Shown here: piece by piece, positions 10,108 to 19,369 of the stretch
Layout of the letters: each line of letters starts with the position of its first letter
Position numbering within the stretch: the stretch's first letter is position 1
From: Yersinia massiliensis
GTDB taxonomy: Bacteria; Pseudomonadota; Gammaproteobacteria; Enterobacterales; Enterobacteriaceae
Length of the DNA stretch: 64,000 nucleotides
Direction of reading: 5' to 3'
Assembly: GCF_003048255.1 (NCBI RefSeq)
Contig: NZ_CP028487.1
Span: forward strand, 1,550,001-1,614,000
The notes under the pieces: model-generated
Told to the model about the DNA's origin: nothing
The model's input: the letters and a program-made list of their open reading frames with translations, nothing else
The model's database searches: none
Program-made: the position numbers and the translations under genes

Positions 10108-10929
10108 TCAGGCTAGAACATGCTGGCGAATAACGGCAGCAATACCCGGTTGTTCATTATCGGCAATGACTAAATCGGCTCGTTCCTTAATAGCATCAGC
10201 GCTGTTACCCATTGCTACGCCCAGACCGGCGCTTTCCAGCATACTCAGGTCGTTAAAGTTGTCACCAAAGGCGACCACGTCGTTCATGCTCATGCCCTGA
10301 GATTCAACCCACCGTTGTAAGCGCATCCCTTTGCTGTTGCCCGCTTGTGCAATATCCACCTGATCATGCCATGACCATTCACAGGCTAGCCCCAATTCAC
10401 CCTCAACCATGGTCGCGAATGCATTAAGCTGCTCGAGATTGGCGTGAGACGTGGCGAATTTCCAGATGTCGGTGGCGCGGTGAGCGGCGTCTAACAAGCT
10501 GTCGACATGGAGCAATGTCGGGCGTTGTGAGGCAGGCAAAGACTCAGCCCAACTCAGTGAACGAATGACATGCCCACTGGTTTGCTGATAGAGCATCGCA
10601 TCATCCACATACATCAGACCGTGAATCTGAGTTTGCTCTAACAACTGAAGAACTTGCACCGCTTGTTTAGGGGCTAACGGGTTAGACTCCAGCACTTTTT
10701 TTGCATGATAATCATAAAGATAAGTGCCGTTGCAGCAAATAGCGGGCGTATCCAGTTCTAGCGCCTGATAAAATGGATGGATAGCGACATGATGACGCCC
10801 AGTGACCACCACGACTTTAATGCCTTCAGCACGTGCCTGTGCTAGTGCAGATAAAGATTCAGGCAGAATACGTTTTTTGTGATCCAGCAGTGTTCCATCC
10901 AGATCCAGTGCAATTACGCGATATGTCAT
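10108..10929 (-). CDS. ybhA: Pyridoxal phosphate phosphatase YbhA (HAD family)
   Basis: A Cof-type HAD phosphatase; E. coli YbhA dephosphorylates pyridoxal 5-phosphate and other small phosphates. It has 273 residues (E. coli 272). Motif I is ALDLDGTLLD (nucleophile Asp), motif II is VVVTGRHH, and motifs III/IV are the Lys region before VAFGDNFNDLSML. The cap domain has FYQALELDTPAICCNGTYLY. It is divergent from pgl, as in E. coli. Confidence 0.95.
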   Translation of the reverse strand: MTYRVIALDLDGTLLDHKKRILPESLSALAQARAEGIKVVVVTGRHHVAIHPFYQALELDTPAICCNGTYLYDYHAKKVLESNPLAPKQAVQVLQLLEQTQIHGLMYVDDAMLYQQTSGHVIRSLSWAESLPASQRPTLLHVDSLLDAAHRATDIWKFATSHANLEQLNAFATMVEGELGLACEWSWHDQVDIAQAGNSKGMRLQRWVESQGMSMNDVVAFGDNFNDLSMLESAGLGVAMGNSADAIKERADLVIADNEQPGIAAVIRQHVLA

Positions 10930-11225
10930 AGCAGTCCAGACTCATTGAAAGGGCGAGTGAGATAGTCAGTATCAAAATGATTTTCTGTATCGAGTTAATG
11001 GATAGTACACCGGATAAGCAGCTGATTAAACCAGACTGTTTATTCGCTAAGAATAAGCAGGGTAAGTTTAAGGTGTGCGACGCGAGAGTGTTGTTATGCC
11101 CAGCCAGTCAGGTAAGCTAGGCTAAAATAAGGTGTTAAAATCGATATTGGGTTAAGGCCGGATTTGCTGAGGCAGATAAAGACGGCTAAACAGTATTGCT
11201 CAACAGGTTCGACTAAGGAGTAGAG

Positions 11226-12221
11226 ATGAAGCAAGTGGTTTACGTGGCAAGCCCAGACAGTCAGCAAATTCATGTCTGGCAATTAGATTCCGCTGGCGCA
11301 TTAACTTTATTGCAAACAGTGGACGTTCCGGGCCAAGTGCAGCCGATGGTCATCAACCCGAATCAACGCCATTTGTATGTTGGGGTTCGCCCTGATTTTG
11401 GTATTGTCAGCTACAACATTGTTGATGACGGCACGCTAGTTGCTGCGGGTATGGCACCTCTGCCAGGTAGCCCGACTCACATCGGCACCGATTTACAAGG
11501 CCGTTTCCTGTTCTCTGCTTCTTACAGCTTCAACTGTGTCAGCGTCAGCCCTATTGATGAGCATGGCGTGGTACAGGCTCCTATTCAGCAGCTAGATGAT
11601 TTGCCAGCACCGCACTCGGCGAACATTGATCCAACCAATCAGATCCTGCTCGTCCCTTGCTTGAAAGAGGATAAAGTCCGGCTATTTGATTTGAGTGAGA
11701 ATGGCAAGCTAACACCTCATGCACAGGCGAACATTCAGGTTGCAGCGGGCGCGGGGCCGCGTCATATGGCGTTCCATCCCAACCAGCAAGTCGCTTATTG
11801 CGTCAACGAACTCAATAGCTCCGTTGATGTGTACCAAATCAGTGATAACGGTCAGGAATACCAACTGATTCAAACATTGAATGCCATGCCTGCTGATTTT
11901 ACTGAGACCTGCTGGGCGGCAGATATCCATATCACGCCAAATGGTCGTCATCTTTATATCAGCGATCGTACGGCTAGCCTGCTGAGTATTTTCAGCGTAT
12001 CGGAAGACGGGCGTGAGATTTCATTGGTTGGCCATCATCCGACGGAAGCACAACCGCGTGGGTTTAATATCGATCACAGCGGCCAGTTCCTGATTTCTTC
12101 TGGTCAAAAATCTGATCATATTGCCGTCTATCGTATCGATCAGAACAGCGGTGAACTGACAACATTGAACCGCTACCCTGTGGGTAAAGGCCCAATGTGG
12201 GTCAGTATCTTGGCGCAATAA
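11226..12221 (+). CDS. pgl: 6-phosphogluconolactonase Pgl (seven-bladed propeller type)
   Basis: Hydrolyses 6-phosphogluconolactone in the oxidative pentose phosphate pathway. Its 331 residues match E. coli Pgl (YbhE, 331). The sequence shows repeated beta-propeller blades (for example [34 protein letters not shown]). The start has AAGGAG about six bases upstream. The 3' region has a short hairpin at 12264-12282. Confidence 0.95.
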   Translation: MKQVVYVASPDSQQIHVWQLDSAGALTLLQTVDVPGQVQPMVINPNQRHLYVGVRPDFGIVSYNIVDDGTLVAAGMAPLPGSPTHIGTDLQGRFLFSASYSFNCVSVSPIDEHGVVQAPIQQLDDLPAPHSANIDPTNQILLVPCLKEDKVRLFDLSENGKLTPHAQANIQVAAGAGPRHMAFHPNQQVAYCVNELNSSVDVYQISDNGQEYQLIQTLNAMPADFTETCWAADIHITPNGRHLYISDRTASLLSIFSVSEDGREISLVGHHPTEAQPRGFNIDHSGQFLISSGQKSDHIAVYRIDQNSGELTTLNRYPVGKGPMWVSILAQ

Positions 12222-12263
12222 GTCATTTTACCTGCCACGCTGCATACGGGCAGTGTGCATTAT

Positions 12264-12282
12264 CCTCACGTATGACGTGAGG
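12264..12282. terminator. Hairpin between convergent pgl and bioA
   Basis: CCTCACG-N5-CGTGAGG makes a 7-base stem 42 bases after the pgl stop. No long T tract follows, so terminator function is tentative. Confidence 0.4.
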
Positions 12283-12341
12283 TTGACTGTGCACTGGCCG
12301 TTTGCCGATTGGATTGCAGCGATACTCTGGATTCCGTTCGA

Positions 12342-13613
12342 CTACTCCATGGCTGCGCTGGCGACAGCATCAGTCAGCTTTGTTAGCGCCTCAGGCGAGA
12401 TCACATAAGGCGGCATCAAGTAAATCAGCCGACCAAAGGGCCGGATCCACACGCCCAGCTCGACAAACCTGCGCTGTAAACGGGCAACGTTAACCGGTGC
12501 TTTCATTTCGACCACCCCAATGGCCCCCAACACCCTGACATCCGCGACGTTAGCCTGTTTTGCCAGTGGCAATAACCCCTGCTTGAGTTGAATCTCGATG
12601 GCGCTCACTTGCTGTTGCCAGCGATTCTCTGCCAGCAGCTCCAGACTGGCGCAGGCGACAGCACAGGCGAGCGGATTCGCCATAAAAGTCGGCCCATGCA
12701 TAAAGCAGCCAGCATCACCATGACTGATGGTTTCCGCCACCTGACGAGTGCTTATCGTGGAGGATAAAGTGAGATAACCGCCCGTCAGTGCCTTACCGAG
12801 GCAGAGAATATCGGGCACGATCTGCGCATGTTCGCAGGCAAAGAGTTTGCCAGTGCGGCCAAAGCCTGTGGCAATTTCATCTGCAATCAACAAAATCTGA
12901 TGTTTATCGCACAGCGCTCTCACCTCACGTAAATAAGCCGGATGATAAATTCGCATTCCTCCCGCGCCTTGCACGATAGGTTCCAGAATGACCGCGGCAA
13001 TCTCGTGAGCGTGCTGCGCTATCGTTGCGGCAAAATCCGTGATGTCTTCAGGGTTCCATGTGTCATCGAAACGGCATTGCGGTGAAGTCACGAACAGATT
13101 TTCCGCTAAATAGCCCTGATACAAACTGTGCATTGAATTTTGCGGATCACACACTGACATCGCGCCGAACGTATCGCCATGGTAGCCATGGCGCAGCGTC
13201 AGAAATCGCTGCCGCCGTTCTCCTTTTGCCTGCCAATATTGCAAGGCCATTTTCAGCGCGACTTCAACCGCCACTGAACCCGAATCGGCTAAAAATACAC
13301 ACTCCAGCTCAGCGGGCGTCATGGAGACTAACTGTCTGCAAAGTGCAACCGCAGGCGGGTGGGTAATGCCGCCAAACATCACGTGTGACATTTTATCTAA
13401 CTGCTGATGCGCAGCTTGATTGAGGGCAGGGTGATTGTAACCATGAATGGCTGACCACCAAGATGACATACCATCAATCAATCGCCGACCATCCGCTAAT
13501 TGCAGCTCCACACCTTCGGCGGCAACCACCGGATAGCAAGGGAGCGGGTCGGTCATTGAGGTGTAGGGGTGCCAGATATGGCGTTGATCAAAAGCCAAGT
13601 CAGAAGGTGTCAT
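12342..13613 (-). CDS. bioA: Adenosylmethionine-8-amino-7-oxononanoate aminotransferase BioA
   Basis: Transfers the amino group of S-adenosylmethionine to KAPA, giving DAPA in biotin synthesis. It is a class III aminotransferase of 423 residues (E. coli 429). [21 protein letters not shown] contains the PLP-contacting Asp, and [15 protein letters not shown] contains the Schiff-base Lys. The N-terminal [12 protein letters not shown] block is typical of BioA. It is divergent from bioB across a 99-base region that holds the BirA operator. Confidence 0.97.
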   Translation of the reverse strand: MTPSDLAFDQRHIWHPYTSMTDPLPCYPVVAAEGVELQLADGRRLIDGMSSWWSAIHGYNHPALNQAAHQQLDKMSHVMFGGITHPPAVALCRQLVSMTPAELECVFLADSGSVAVEVALKMALQYWQAKGERRQRFLTLRHGYHGDTFGAMSVCDPQNSMHSLYQGYLAENLFVTSPQCRFDDTWNPEDITDFAATIAQHAHEIAAVILEPIVQGAGGMRIYHPAYLREVRALCDKHQILLIADEIATGFGRTGKLFACEHAQIVPDILCLGKALTGGYLTLSSTISTRQVAETISHGDAGCFMHGPTFMANPLACAVACASLELLAENRWQQQVSAIEIQLKQGLLPLAKQANVADVRVLGAIGVVEMKAPVNVARLQRRFVELGVWIRPFGRLIYLMPPYVISPEALTKLTDAVASAAME

Positions 13614-13622
13614 GAGAATTTG

Positions 13623-13656
13623 TCGTAAACCAAATTGCAGTAAGAATGGTTGACAG
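13623..13656. promoter_or_regulatory. BirA (biotin repressor) operator between bioA and bioB
   Basis: TCGTAAACC and GGTTGACAG are two half sites separated by 16 bases, matching the enteric BirA operator pattern TTGTAAACC-N15/16-GGTTTACAA. The location between bioA and bioB is the same as in E. coli, so biotin-dependent repression of both arms is expected. Confidence 0.85.
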
Positions 13657-13677
13657 TATAACGAGTTTATTTACACT
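13650..13677 (+). promoter_or_regulatory. Sigma-70 promoter for bioBFCD
   Basis: TTGACA (13650-13655) and TACACT (13672-13677) are spaced by 16 bases. The -35 hexamer lies within the right half site of the BirA operator, so repressor binding would block it. Confidence 0.65.
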
Positions 13678-13712
13678 GACGACACTTTTTTCTCTTCTTT
13701 GGAGAAGCCGTA

Positions 13713-14765
13713 ATGGCAAATTATACTCGCTGGACAGTGGGGCAAGCCCAAGCCCTGTTTGAAAAACCGCTGTTAGATTTATTGTTCGAAGCACAATGTA
13801 TCCACCGCCAACATTTTGATCCCCGCCAAGTACAAGTCAGTACTCTGCTCTCGATTAAAACCGGTGCTTGTCCTGAAGATTGCAAGTATTGCCCCCAAAG
13901 CTCACGCTACAAAACGGGTCTGGAAAGCGAACGCCTCATGCAAGTCGAGCAAGTCCTCGAGTCCGCTAAAAAAGCCAAGGCCGCAGGTTCTACTCGCTTC
14001 TGTATGGGGGCTGCTTGGAAAAATCCTCATGAACGAGATATGCCTTACTTGGAGAAAATGGTCGAAGGCGTCAAAGCGATGGGGATGGAAACCTGCATGA
14101 CACTCGGAACGTTGGATAAGCAACAAGCGCACCGGCTCGCAGACGCTGGCTTGGATTACTACAACCACAATCTGGATACCTCGCCTGAGTTTTACGGCAG
14201 CATCATTACCACTCGCAGCTATCAAGAGCGATTGGATACCCTCACCGAAGTGCGTGATGCCGGTATCAAAGTCTGCTCTGGTGGCATCGTTGGACTCGGG
14301 GAAACAGTTCGTGATCGCGCCGGACTGTTGGTACAACTGGCGAATCTGCCGAAGCCTCCTGAAAGTGTGCCCATCAATATGCTGGTCAAAGTGAAAGGGA
14401 CACCCCTTGAGAACAATGACGACGTAGATGCTTTTGAATTTATCCGTGCCATTGCGGTGGCGCGCATCATGATGCCCACCTCGTACGTCCGCCTATCTGC
14501 TGGTCGCGAACAAATGAATGAGCAAACACAAGCCATGTGCTTTATGGCCGGTGCTAACTCCATTTTCTACGGCTGCAAGCTACTCACCACGCCGAATCCT
14601 GAAGAGGATAAAGACCTGCAACTGTTCCGTAAGTTGGGATTGAATCCACAACAAACCGCCACTGAACAGGGGGATCGCGAGCAGCAGCAAGCGCTGACTG
14701 AGCAACTTTTCCACGGTGATTCATCCCCTGAAGACAGCGTCCAATTCTATAACGCGGCGGTATGA
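13713..14765 (+). CDS. bioB: Biotin synthase BioB
   Basis: A radical SAM enzyme that inserts sulfur into dethiobiotin. It has 350 residues (E. coli 346). The cluster motif CPEDCKYC supplies the three Cys ligands of the SAM-binding [4Fe-4S] cluster. Later blocks [32 protein letters not shown] and SAGREQM are BioB-specific. Its stop overlaps the start of bioF. First gene of bioB-bioF-bioC-bioD. Confidence 0.98.
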   Translation: MANYTRWTVGQAQALFEKPLLDLLFEAQCIHRQHFDPRQVQVSTLLSIKTGACPEDCKYCPQSSRYKTGLESERLMQVEQVLESAKKAKAAGSTRFCMGAAWKNPHERDMPYLEKMVEGVKAMGMETCMTLGTLDKQQAHRLADAGLDYYNHNLDTSPEFYGSIITTRSYQERLDTLTEVRDAGIKVCSGGIVGLGETVRDRAGLLVQLANLPKPPESVPINMLVKVKGTPLENNDDVDAFEFIRAIAVARIMMPTSYVRLSAGREQMNEQTQAMCFMAGANSIFYGCKLLTTPNPEEDKDLQLFRKLGLNPQQTATEQGDREQQQALTEQLFHGDSSPEDSVQFYNAAV

Positions 14766-15916
14766 TGAGTTGGCAAAGCAAGATAGAACAGGGGCTGCAA
14801 CAGCGGCGCGATGCTGCCGCTTATCGGACTCGTCAGGTTAATTCGGGGGCGAATGGCCGTTGGTTACAGTGTGGCGAACAGCGCTATCTCAACTTCGCGG
14901 GCAATGATTATCTGGGGTTAAGCCAAGATGCTGCTGTGATAGCGGCATGGCAGCAGGGCGCGCAGTGCTACGGTGTCGGCAGCGGCGGTTCAGGCCATGT
15001 TACCGGTTATAGCCAGCCTCATGCGCAATTAGAGCAACAGTTGGCCGATTGGCTCGGTTACCCACGAGCACTGCTATTTATTGCTGGTTATGCCGCGAAT
15101 CAGGCGGTGTTAGCCGCGCTGACGGGGGCCGATGATCGCATATTGGCTGATAAACTCAGCCACGCGTCCTTATTGGAGGCGGCGGCACACTCTCCGGCTC
15201 AACTGCGGCGCTTTGCACATAATCAACCGGATTCATTGCAAAAGTTGCTCAGTAAGCCCTGTGTCGGCCAAACCTTGGTGGTCACTGAAGGCGTTTTTAG
15301 TATGGACGGCGACAGTGCGCCGCTGACCGCCTTGCAGCAGCATACCACCGCTGCGGGGGGCTGGCTGATGGTCGATGATGCGCACGGCATTGGTGTACAG
15401 GGCGACGGCGGCCGTGGTAGCTGTTGGTCACAAGGGGTAAAACCCGATCTTTTGGTCGTCACTTTTGGCAAGGCATTTGGCCTCAGTGGTGCGGCGGTTT
15501 TGTGCCAAGCTCCTGTGGCTGAATATCTGCTGCAATATGCTCGCCACCTCATTTACAGCACCGCGATGCCACCTGCACAGGCCGTCGCTTTACAAGCTGC
15601 ACTCTTGCGCATTCAACAAGGTGATGACCTACGCCAACAACTCCAGCAGCGTATTGCTCAATTTCGTCGTGGTGCAGGGGATTTACCGTGGCAATTAGGG
15701 GCTTCAGAAACCGCCATCCAGCCGCTGATGGTGGGGGATAACCCACAGACATTAGCGCTGGCAGAAAGGCTACGCGCCGCAGGGTTATGGGTGACGGCCA
15801 TCCGTCCACCCACAGTCCCGCCCGGGGGAGCTAGGTTGCGAATTACCCTGAGTGCTGCGCATCAGCCGGAAGATATTGACCGATTACTGGAGGGGCTGCA
15901 TGGCGCTAGTCACTGA
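14762..15916 (+). CDS. bioF: 8-amino-7-oxononanoate synthase BioF
   Basis: A PLP enzyme that condenses pimeloyl-ACP with alanine to form KAPA. It has 384 residues (E. coli 384). [25 protein letters not shown] and [12 protein letters not shown] (Schiff-base Lys) are diagnostic of the alpha-oxoamine synthase family. Two adjacent ATG codons (14762 and 14765) overlap the bioB stop; either could start translation. It overlaps bioC by 17 bases. Confidence 0.97.
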   Translation: MMSWQSKIEQGLQQRRDAAAYRTRQVNSGANGRWLQCGEQRYLNFAGNDYLGLSQDAAVIAAWQQGAQCYGVGSGGSGHVTGYSQPHAQLEQQLADWLGYPRALLFIAGYAANQAVLAALTGADDRILADKLSHASLLEAAAHSPAQLRRFAHNQPDSLQKLLSKPCVGQTLVVTEGVFSMDGDSAPLTALQQHTTAAGGWLMVDDAHGIGVQGDGGRGSCWSQGVKPDLLVVTFGKAFGLSGAAVLCQAPVAEYLLQYARHLIYSTAMPPAQAVALQAALLRIQQGDDLRQQLQQRIAQFRRGAGDLPWQLGASETAIQPLMVGDNPQTLALAERLRAAGLWVTAIRPPTVPPGGARLRITLSAAHQPEDIDRLLEGLHGASH

Positions 15917-16772
15917 AAACCAGCAGGCATTTATTGATCTGCAAACCGACTTTGAGCCGCAAACCAAAAGTCTTGATAAAGCTGCGCCTACAGATAAAAC
16001 CGCCAGTGCTGCCAAACCTGTCGCGGTAGACAAAATCGCAATAGCGGCGGCCTTTAGCCGCGCCGCGGGCAGCTATGACACGGCAGCCGATTTACAGCGC
16101 AAAACAGGCGAGACATTGTTGGGGCTAGGCCAACAGCACGCTGGGGTATCGGTGCTGGATGCAGGATGCGGTACGGGGCACTTTAGCCGCCGCTGGCGTG
16201 AACTCGGCAAGCGGGTGATTGCATTCGATCTCGCGGCGGGCATGTTGGATCATGCACGACAGCAGCAGGCCGCTGACGACTATTTACTGGGGGATATCGA
16301 ACATATCCCGCTGCCCGATCACGCTATTGATATCTGTTTCAGTAATCTGGCGGTGCAGTGGTGTGCTGATTTACCTGCGGCATTGGCCGAACTCTATCGC
16401 GTCACGCGCCGCGGCGGCATCATCCTGTTCTCTACGCTGGCAGAAGGTTCGCTTGATGAACTGGGGCAGGCGTGGCAACAAGTTGATGGCAGGCGTCACG
16501 TCAATGATTTCTTATCCCTCCAGCAAATCGGTGCGGCTTGTCAGGGCTATCGTCATCAGCTAACACCACAGCGCTATCAACAACAATTTCCAGATGTGAT
16601 AGCACTTATGCGCTCGCTACAAGGTGTTGGTGCCACGCATTTACATCAAGGGCGTGAGGCTGGGCTAAGCGGCCGCCAGCGCTTGGTGGCCTTGCAGCAG
16701 GCTTATACCACACAAGCGGGATGCTATCCGTTAAGTTACCATTTGGTTTATGGGGTTATCTATCGTGATTAA
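15900..16772 (+). CDS. bioC: Malonyl-ACP O-methyltransferase BioC
   Basis: Methylates malonyl-ACP so that it can pass through fatty acid elongation to pimeloyl-ACP. The SAM motif [15 protein letters not shown] is clear, followed by [16 protein letters not shown], typical of BioC. With the start at 15900 it has 290 residues, about 40 more than E. coli BioC (251). The extra N-terminal part, rich in Lys, Ala and Thr, lies before the conserved [14 protein letters not shown]. The frame is open further upstream to 15852 inside bioF. Confidence 0.95.
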   Translation: MALVTENQQAFIDLQTDFEPQTKSLDKAAPTDKTASAAKPVAVDKIAIAAAFSRAAGSYDTAADLQRKTGETLLGLGQQHAGVSVLDAGCGTGHFSRRWRELGKRVIAFDLAAGMLDHARQQQAADDYLLGDIEHIPLPDHAIDICFSNLAVQWCADLPAALAELYRVTRRGGIILFSTLAEGSLDELGQAWQQVDGRRHVNDFLSLQQIGAACQGYRHQLTPQRYQQQFPDVIALMRSLQGVGATHLHQGREAGLSGRQRLVALQQAYTTQAGCYPLSYHLVYGVIYRD

Positions 16773-17472
16773 GCGTTGGTTCATTACGGGTACTGATACC
16801 GATGTCGGTAAAACAATCGCTAGCTGCGCATTATTGCAAGCCGCTGCCAGTGAAGGTTACCGGACTGTCGGTTATAAGCCGGTTGCCTCCGGCAGCCAAA
16901 TAACGGTCGATGGATTACGTAATAGTGATGCCTTGGCACTGCAAGCGAACAGCAGTGAAAGATTGCCTTACTCGCAGATAAATCCACTGACGTTGTTGGA
17001 AGCGACATCACCGCATATTGCCAGCGAAAGTGAAGGGTGCGAGATCCATCTGTCAGCCTTATCACAAGGCTTACGCCAGCTTGAGCAACAGGCAGAATGG
17101 ATATTGATTGAAGGGGCGGGAGGCTGGTTTACCCCACTTTCTACGCAAGCGACCTTTGCCGATTGGGTACAGCAAGAACAACTACCGGTCATTATGGTTG
17201 TTGGAGTTAAGCTGGGGTGTATCAACCATGCATTGTTGACGGCGTTGGCTATACAACAAGCGGGTTTGACCTTGGTCGGTTGGGTTGCCAATGAGGTGAT
17301 ACCGGCGGGAACGCGGCAAGCGGAATATTTGGCAACATTAGCGAGGATGATCGACGCACCACTATTAGGCGTGATCCCACATCTGGCTGATCTTGGCGCA
17401 TTCCCTGCCACTGAACGCCGCGATCTGGGGGCTTACCTAGATTTAAGCTTATTGCCATCATCAGCCAGTTAG
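16765..17472 (+). CDS. bioD: ATP-dependent dethiobiotin synthetase BioD
   Basis: Closes the ureido ring of DAPA to give dethiobiotin. P-loop GTDTDVGKT, GYKPVASGSQ, GLRNSDALALQ, EGAGGWFTPLS and VVGVKLGCINHA are hallmarks. The GTG at 16765 gives 235 residues beginning VIKRWFITG, which aligns directly with E. coli MSKRYFVTG; an ATG at 16750 would add five residues. Both overlap the end of bioC. Last gene of the biotin operon, followed by a strong hairpin. Confidence 0.95.
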   Translation: MIKRWFITGTDTDVGKTIASCALLQAAASEGYRTVGYKPVASGSQITVDGLRNSDALALQANSSERLPYSQINPLTLLEATSPHIASESEGCEIHLSALSQGLRQLEQQAEWILIEGAGGWFTPLSTQATFADWVQQEQLPVIMVVGVKLGCINHALLTALAIQQAGLTLVGWVANEVIPAGTRQAEYLATLARMIDAPLLGVIPHLADLGAFPATERRDLGAYLDLSLLPSSAS

Positions 17473-17490
17473 CCGCTCAAAAGGGCTCGC

Positions 17491-17530
17491 TTATTTTCAG
17501 GGCTAATAGCGCTTCTTAGCCCTGAAAATA
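17491..17530. terminator. Bidirectional terminator between bioD and the UrtE-like gene
   Basis: TATTTTCAGGGCTAA and TTAGCCCTGAAAATA form a 15-base perfect inverted repeat around a 9-base loop. AT-rich stem bases supply a T-rich end on both strands. It lies between two convergent genes. Confidence 0.8.
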
Positions 17531-17544
17531 GTAAGTTCTGAACA

Positions 17545-18255
17545 TCAACTGGCTAAATGCTCAATAATCATTCCTTCATCCAATTGATCCACGGTTCCTT
17601 GTGCCACATTTCTCCCTCCTGCCATCAAACAGAATCTATCTGCAACATGGCGAATGAGCGGTATTCGATGCTCAACTAATAACACGGTCAGGCCCAGACT
17701 GCGGCTAAGTTGATGCAGAATATTGCCCATATCTTCACTCAATGGCGGCAACGTATCGCTACCTGGCTCATCAAGGATGAGCAACTCTGGTTCAGCGACC
17801 AAGGCTCTGGCAATTGCTAACTGCTGCTGTTGATGGCGAGTAAGCTCACCACCACGCTGGCTGCGTCTGTCATACAGTTGGGGGAATAAGTCAAACACCC
17901 AGCTTGGGATGTGGCGTGATTTATGGCGGCCAGCTAACACTGCGATCAACATATTCTCTTCGACACTTAATTGAGAAAAGATCTGCTGTCCTTGCGGAAC
18001 ATAACCAATGCCCAGCGCGGTTCGCCCTTCGACAGGCTGCTGCAGTAAGTTTTGTGGCGGCTCATGATTGGGTTGCCATGTCATGGTGCCACTCTTAATG
18101 GGTAAATGCCCCATGATGCAATTAATTAACGTCGTTTTCCCTACGCCGTTGCGTCCAATGAGGCAGGTACATTGGCCGCGAGGAAGTTCTAGGTTGATAT
18201 CCCAAAGGATATGGTTCTGACCATAGTATTGATTTACTGCGGTTAAACTCAGCAT
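17545..18255 (-). CDS. Orphan UrtE/LivF-like ABC ATPase with altered signature motifs
   Basis: 236 residues resembling UrtE, an ATPase of urea/branched-chain amino acid type importers: YYGQNHILWDINLELPRGQ, Walker A GRNGVGKTT, and IGYVPQGQQIFSQLSVEENM. The usual signature LSGGQ reads LTRHQ (GGELTRHQQQQLAIARAL), and the region after Walker B is LDEPGSDTLPPL instead of the family's DEPTEGIQP. The switch-region His (VEHRI) remains. No permease, binding protein or urease gene is adjacent. It may be a decaying remnant of a urt operon or a protein with altered ATPase activity. The frame is intact. Confidence 0.75.
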   Translation of the reverse strand: MLSLTAVNQYYGQNHILWDINLELPRGQCTCLIGRNGVGKTTLINCIMGHLPIKSGTMTWQPNHEPPQNLLQQPVEGRTALGIGYVPQGQQIFSQLSVEENMLIAVLAGRHKSRHIPSWVFDLFPQLYDRRSQRGGELTRHQQQQLAIARALVAEPELLILDEPGSDTLPPLSEDMGNILHQLSRSLGLTVLLVEHRIPLIRHVADRFCLMAGGRNVAQGTVDQLDEGMIIEHLAS

Positions 18256-18946
18256 CAGTGCTTCTCCTCAGTCGATCTCAGTAGTTCACAGGTGACCCGG
18301 TGTTCTGTAACGGCTAGTGAAGAATTAACCAGCAAATCTGCATACTAAAAAGCGGCAGTCCAGCATAAAACACCGCGCTTATATCGCGTGGTTGTCAGTG
18401 TAAATTGAGGTAAATTCAGTGAGTAGCGTTATAAAAGTCCCTCAATGCGTTATTTTGACTCATTATCACTCTGCTTATCGGATCATTCGCAGCCAATTGG
18501 CCGTCACAAGAGTCGAGATCATTTCGCCTCTTATCTATCCGCTTAATAGAGATTCTCTGCTTCATCATAAAGTAAGCAACTCTTGGGCCAAGTTGAGGGT
18601 ATGCACAATAAAATCCGTATGTTAATAGGCTGTAAATGGTTTTGACGTAAGACTCGCGTGTAAAGAGCCTGGGTCTGTGAGGCAGAAGGCGCTAAAGGGT
18701 GAATTCGTTGCACCTCAGCGGTGCTTTGATGGAGATAATGGTGCAGAAAAAGTAGAAAGGCGCGAACGGCTATTTTTGAAACTTGTAGGGTTAAACATTT
18801 AGAATTAGCAAGCTGAGTATTTAGTACTAATTGAAATATGTGTTGAAATAAAAATGTAAAAAAAACACTAAAAAAGCTAATTAATCCCTATTTCATCTCG
18901 AAGCTTTGCTTTTCGCCAACTCCCAGCCCCTATGGGGTTGAATGAG

Positions 18947-18969
18947 TTATCCACCATTCCTGTGGATAA
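18947..18969. promoter_or_regulatory. Inverted pair of DnaA boxes upstream of uvrB
   Basis: TTATCCACC at 18947-18955 and TGTGGATAA at 18961-18969 are DnaA-box nonamers in opposite orientation (consensus TTATNCACA), the second a perfect match. Flanking bases extend the palindrome to GTTATCCAC/GTGGATAAC. A DnaA-binding site in the upstream control region of uvrB has been reported for E. coli. Confidence 0.65.
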
Positions 18970-19265
18970 CCATGTGCATTAGCCATAGAAAACTGAAGGA
19001 AAGCGAGAGCGGGCGCGGCTTACGACTCAGTTGTCCGGATTCTCTACTTTTCTAAAATAATATTTATTTTCAATACGTTAATTAAAATCAAGCGTCCAGA
19101 AATTATCACTAAGGCTGATGGTTGAACTTTAATCAATTAGCTATCGCTAATGTGTTTATGTTAACAGTTGGGGATAAAAACACTTTTACAGTGCAACTTG
19201 CGTCAATATGCCACTGTAACGAAGCAACTCATCGCACGATTACAGAAATTCCCACATATTGGTGC

Positions 19266-19293
19266 TTGAAGCTGGTTTTATATCCAGTATCAT
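19266..19293 (+). promoter_or_regulatory. uvrB promoter with LexA (SOS) box
   Basis: CTGGTTTTATATCCAG at 19272-19287 fits the LexA consensus CTG-N10-CAG and resembles the E. coli uvrB SOS box. It fills the whole 16-base spacer between a -35 (TTGAAG, 19266-19271) and a -10 (TATCAT, 19288-19293), so LexA would directly block RNA polymerase. The start codon is 77 bases downstream. Confidence 0.85.
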
Positions 19294-19369
19294 AGGGGTG
19301 GCAAAATTTTATGGGGCTTTCATAATTAGCCTCCTGACAGTGTATGTTTCTCCGGCGGGTAACAAATTC

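Larger units (their letters stand above)
18256..19369 (+). other. Long intergenic region upstream of uvrB
   Basis: About 1.1 kb with no supportable gene; an open frame at 18419-18625 has no recognisable features. The stretch becomes AT-rich near 18780-18890. It contains a DnaA-box inverted pair (18947-18969) and the LexA-controlled uvrB promoter (19266-19293). No tRNA or known RNA motif was recognised. Confidence 0.6.

Noticed and set aside
17545..18255. Branched-chain amino acid transporter LivF
   Set aside because: The sequence around Walker A and the Q-loop resembles UrtE more, and no liv genes are present; family kept as UrtE-like.
18419..18625. 68-residue open frame in the long region before uvrB
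   Set aside because: Composition and lack of a ribosome site suggest chance; no recognisable motif.
18780..18890. AT-rich stretch near DnaA boxes considered as a replication origin
   Set aside because: Only two DnaA boxes, no 13-mer array and no origin-linked genes; better explained as the uvrB control region.
19259..19369. N-terminal extension of uvrB
   Set aside because: It would translate the LexA box and promoter; the conserved UvrB start is at 19370.
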